This document shows, in pieces, positions 61,051 through 64,000 of a stretch of DNA of 64,000 bases (position 1 is the first letter of the stretch; the number at the start of each line of letters is the position of its first letter). The stretch comes from Plasmodium relictum (taxonomy: Eukaryota; Apicomplexa; Aconoidasida; Haemosporida; Plasmodiidae): the NCBI RefSeq assembly GCF_900005765.1, contig NC_041690.1, positions 124,001-188,000 on the forward strand, given 5' to 3'. Made by a program: the position numbers and the translations under genes. Under the pieces are notes generated by a model. It searched no databases, was not told where the DNA came from, and saw nothing but the letters and a program-made list of their open reading frames with translations.

Positions 61051-63385
61051 TTTTCACAAAATTACTTTTAAAATTATTTAGTCAAATTTTTCTTTCAACA
61101 ATTAAAAAAATGTAAGAAAAATAATAAAGGAAAATATTAGGGATAAAAAAAAAAAAAGGAAATATATGATAACAAAAAAAAAAAAAAAAATAAAAATAAA
61201 AATATATAATAAATAAATTAAATCATTGAATTTCTTTTTATTCGGACAAAATTTTAATAAATATACACATACATATCAATATATGGATTTTTTATATAAT
61301 ATATATATATATATGATCCAATTAATTCACTTTTTTTTTTTTTTTTTTTGCTTTTTTTTTTTATTTAAAATAAAATTAATAAAAATTATATATAAATATA
61401 ACTCTATCTTTTATTATATATTTAATTTTTTTCCTATATTGTTTTTCTAATAACCTAAATAAGTGTATTATTTTTTACAAACACAATAACATAAAATAAT
61501 ATAATTAAAATATTGTTGGATACATATATCTATAAGAAATTTATCTTATATGTACACACAGTAGCGATAGTTTTGTGAAATTTTTTTTTAATTTTTTGTT
61601 CATTATTTTTTTGTTCTTAAAATTTTTTTTTGTACTTTTTTTTTTACGTTTTAAAAAAAAAAAAAATTTGAATGCAATAGAAAAAGAACTAAAAAAGTTG
61701 ACCTAAATTTATTTATAATAAAAATTATTCTTCATATGTATATATATACATGTGAGTATTTATCTATATATAATACTTTACAAATATTTATAGAAAATGA
61801 TAAGCGTGTTTTTTTAATTTATGTCACTCTTATTTTTATGTAATAATAATTTTTTTTTTCTATTAGGGATATGCATAATTGGTGCGATATACATATATGT
61901 TTATTAAAAAAAAAAAAAAATGATATATTTCGATAATGCTAAATAATTACATTCAATAAAACTTTTATTTTAAAAATTTTACTATTTTTAATTATTTGTA
62001 TATATAGAAAAATATTTCAATTATTACCTTTTTATTTTAATTTTTTTTTTTTATTTAATTAATTTATTTATTTAACATGTAAAGAATTCAAAAATATAAA
62101 TTTCGTTAAAAGAAATCTATGTGTATATTTGTGTGTGCATTATTACATCTTTGTAAATGAAAGTAAATTTTTATGTGTGTAATTATTAGAATCTATTACG
62201 CTATTTACGTGTATTTTATTTTGTTTTACTTTATTTCATTTTATTTATTTTAAGGGGATTTATTGATGCATTTATGTTTTTTTTTTTTCCCTCTTTAAAA
62301 TTGTATTATGTATTTAATAAAACACATATAGGTACGTAAACATAACATTTTCCTAAAGCTATGTAAATAATAGGAAAATGGTAGTAATGTTGTTTTCTCT
62401 GTAAAGGAAAAAAAAAAAAAATAGATAATAAAACAATTTCATAATTATATTATTATATTTTTAAAATAAATAATGTACAAAGGGAAAAAAAATTATTTGA
62501 ATTTGAAGTTCTATTATTCTTATTTAATCAAAGAAAAAAAAATGAAAAAAATGAAAATTATTAATTTAAAAATGTGCTTTTTAATACAATAAAAAAAATT
62601 TAATAATTTTTTCCTAGATTAAATGATTCATGCTTCTATTTTTTGGAATAATTTTTTGGAATATTTTCCATGATTGAGTAGACAGTCTTTTTTTTATATA
62701 TAAACTAAATGTAGTTGTATTTTTTTTAATATATTGCTCTTATAGTTAATTAAAAAAAAAAAAAAGTATCATTTTAAGGTTTTTTTAAACTGTATGAATA
62801 AATTTTTTTTTTTCTCGTGGATACATAACTGTCATCAGCTAAAATAGAAAATTTTTAAAAATTGAATTTTTAGAAGATAAACATATGAACAAAATATTAT
62901 GTAGTAAAACGTATTTACATCAAATACTAAATTTTACATTCTTTTACAGAAAATTAAGGTTTTTTTAAAATGAAACAAATTTAAACTTAAAAAAAAAAAA
63001 ATATAATAACAAAAAATAAATATTCATAAACAAAATAGAATACATTAAAGAATTAGCTAAAAAAAAGGAAAAAGAAGAAATGAAATAATTAATATCTATT
63101 TAAAAACAAAAAAAGAAATTTAATATACTTATACATTCGTTTTTTTTTTTTTTTATTGTAAGAATTCCTAAAAGAGGAATATTAAAAATATTCTTTGTTG
63201 AATAATTTATAAATATATATATCTATTTTTTCTTATAGTAATGGTATAAAATTATTTTTAGGATAAAATTATATATATATTCATATAAGTATTTATGTAT
63301 ACATTATATAACGATAGAAGAAAAAAAAAAAAAAAAGATATTTTTTTTTGGTTTAAATTTTGGGAAAATTTTTTAATGGACTGTT
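61051..63385. other. 2.3 kb region upstream of GAPM1
   Basis: Lies between the GAPM1 start and the stop of the LON-domain gene, both minus strand. It holds the GAPM1 promoter and the other gene's 3' UTR. Poly-T and poly-A tracts dominate. One GTGCA word at 62135-62139, the core bound by the invasion regulator AP2-I in P. falciparum, lies about 1.1 kb upstream of GAPM1. This is weak evidence. The plus-strand frame at 61226-61450 is an AT-rich artefact. Confidence 0.45.
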
Positions 63386-64000
63386 TTATGTTTTAGGAAA
63401 GTTTACTGGTGGCATATTTTGATTTCTTAAATTTTGTACCTGTTCTAATATCTCTTGTAATTTTTCTTTTGGCGTATTTTTAATGATAGCTAATTGCTTT
63501 TGTTTTTGTCTAATTTTATCTCTAACAAATCTTAATCTGTCTTCTGAATTTTGAAGCATTAAAGCATCATATCTATCAACAATCATTAAATGAAAATCGA
63601 AAGCAGCAAAAGATACAATTTGAATAAAAGCTTGTCTTTGCTCTATATCTGATGGATCAATTTGGAATTTTTCCAATTTTGCATCAACAGATTCTTTTAA
63701 ATCATTTCTTAATTTTATGTTCATTGATGCAAATGATTGGTCTAATTGCTCCATTAATTGTGATTCCATCAATGTACACTGAGAATGAATCCTGATAACT
63801 TCATCAACAATCTTTAAACTATCTTCACCATCCATTAATCCTTTTTTATCTTCAATTGGTGATATTTTTCCTAAAATGCATGGTTCTTGACTTATTATTT
63901 CATCTATTATTATACGTCCTCTTACTAATCCTTTAACAGCTAAATTATTTCCCACTTTAGTTACATCTTTTATTTCTGCATAAATAGCTAATGGAGCTAG
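63386..64000 (-). CDS. LON substrate-binding domain protein, C-terminal part (runs off right edge)
   Basis: The frame is open from the right edge (minus strand) to a TAA at 63386-63388, giving about 204 residues with no start in the window. The visible part begins inside a LON N-terminal domain: APLAIYAEIKDVTKVGNNLA, then VKGLVRGRIIIDEIISQEPC and ILGKISPIED match the family pattern 'G-A-I--V----G---V---G--R-RI---------Y--A-V--L-D'. A helical C-terminus follows (QRQAFIQIVSFAAFDFHLMI; SEDRLRFVRDKIRQKQKQL), as in plant LON-domain proteins that lack the ATPase and protease. No AAA+ or Ser-Lys protease domain is present downstream of the LON part. An organellar role, for example in the apicoplast, is only inference because the N-terminus is outside the window. 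Confidence 0.8.
   Translation of the reverse strand, partial: LAPLAIYAEIKDVTKVGNNLAVKGLVRGRIIIDEIISQEPCILGKISPIEDKKGLMDGEDSLKIVDEVIRIHSQCTLMESQLMEQLDQSFASMNIKLRNDLKESVDAKLEKFQIDPSDIEQRQAFIQIVSFAAFDFHLMIVDRYDALMLQNSEDRLRFVRDKIRQKQKQLAIIKNTPKEKLQEILEQVQNLRNQNMPPVNFPKT

Noticed and set aside
61226-61450. Plus-strand frame of 74 codons upstream of GAPM1
   Set aside because: Phe/Ile/Tyr low complexity from poly-T and TA runs; no coding signal.

Overview
The window is nuclear DNA of a malaria parasite (genus Plasmodium). The evidence is very high AT content, long (TA)n and poly-A/T tracts, short AT-rich introns, Asn/Lys-rich low-complexity inserts inside conserved proteins, and a 316-residue L-lactate dehydrogenase with the Plasmodium-type five-residue substrate-loop insertion. 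The proteins are clearly Plasmodium-like but not identical to my recollection of the P. falciparum LDH. The AT richness suggests an avian-clade species such as P. relictum or P. gallinaceum, but that is inference. Gene order matches my memory of P. falciparum chromosome 13 read backwards (an LDH-like gene, PRPP synthetase, LSM6, LDH, DHFS-FPGS, YKT6 ... GAPM1). This looks like a conserved chromosome-internal core block, not a subtelomere.

Layout. 1-94: start of an unidentified minus-strand gene. 1659-3134: three-exon LDH paralogue. 4941-6221: PRPP synthetase. 7690-7923: LSM6. 8694-9644: LDH (minus). 11222-13053: dihydrofolate synthase/folylpolyglutamate synthase, four exons. 13948-14720: YKT6 SNARE (minus, two exons). 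16789-20320: large protein with an OCRL/INPP5-like C-terminus and what looks like a decayed phosphatase region (minus). 20773-24877: DDX11/CHL1-type iron-sulphur helicase, eight exons. 25281-26296: PRELI-domain protein (minus, five exons). 27529-39905: about 4055-residue VPS13-like giant protein. 40489-42055: MFAP1 splicing factor. 42698-44212: cyclin-fold protein (minus). 44213-49579: 5.4 kb with no recognised gene. 49580-52972: ASNSD1-type asparagine-synthetase-like protein. 53368-54849: BCP1/BCCIP (minus). 55539-58691: VPS52. 59817-61050: GAPM1 (minus, three exons). 63386-64000: 3' part of a LON-domain protein (minus, running off the edge).

Functional themes. Four genes concern membrane traffic or lipid transfer (YKT6, VPS52, PRELI, VPS13-like), and the OCRL-like protein may be a fifth. 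Two genes are RNA-processing factors (LSM6, MFAP1). LDH, its paralogue, PRPP synthetase and DHFS-FPGS cover glycolysis, nucleotide and folate metabolism. GAPM1 belongs to the inner membrane complex used for motility. These are independent eukaryotic transcription units, not operons. Several pairs are head to head (OCRL-like/DDX11, PRELI/VPS13-like, BCP1/VPS52, LDH/DHFS-FPGS) and probably share divergent promoters.

Exon joins were made by hand from GT/AG sites, reading-frame phase and family similarity. All joins reported for complete genes keep frame. I see no mobile element, viral fossil, CRISPR array, tRNA or rRNA gene.
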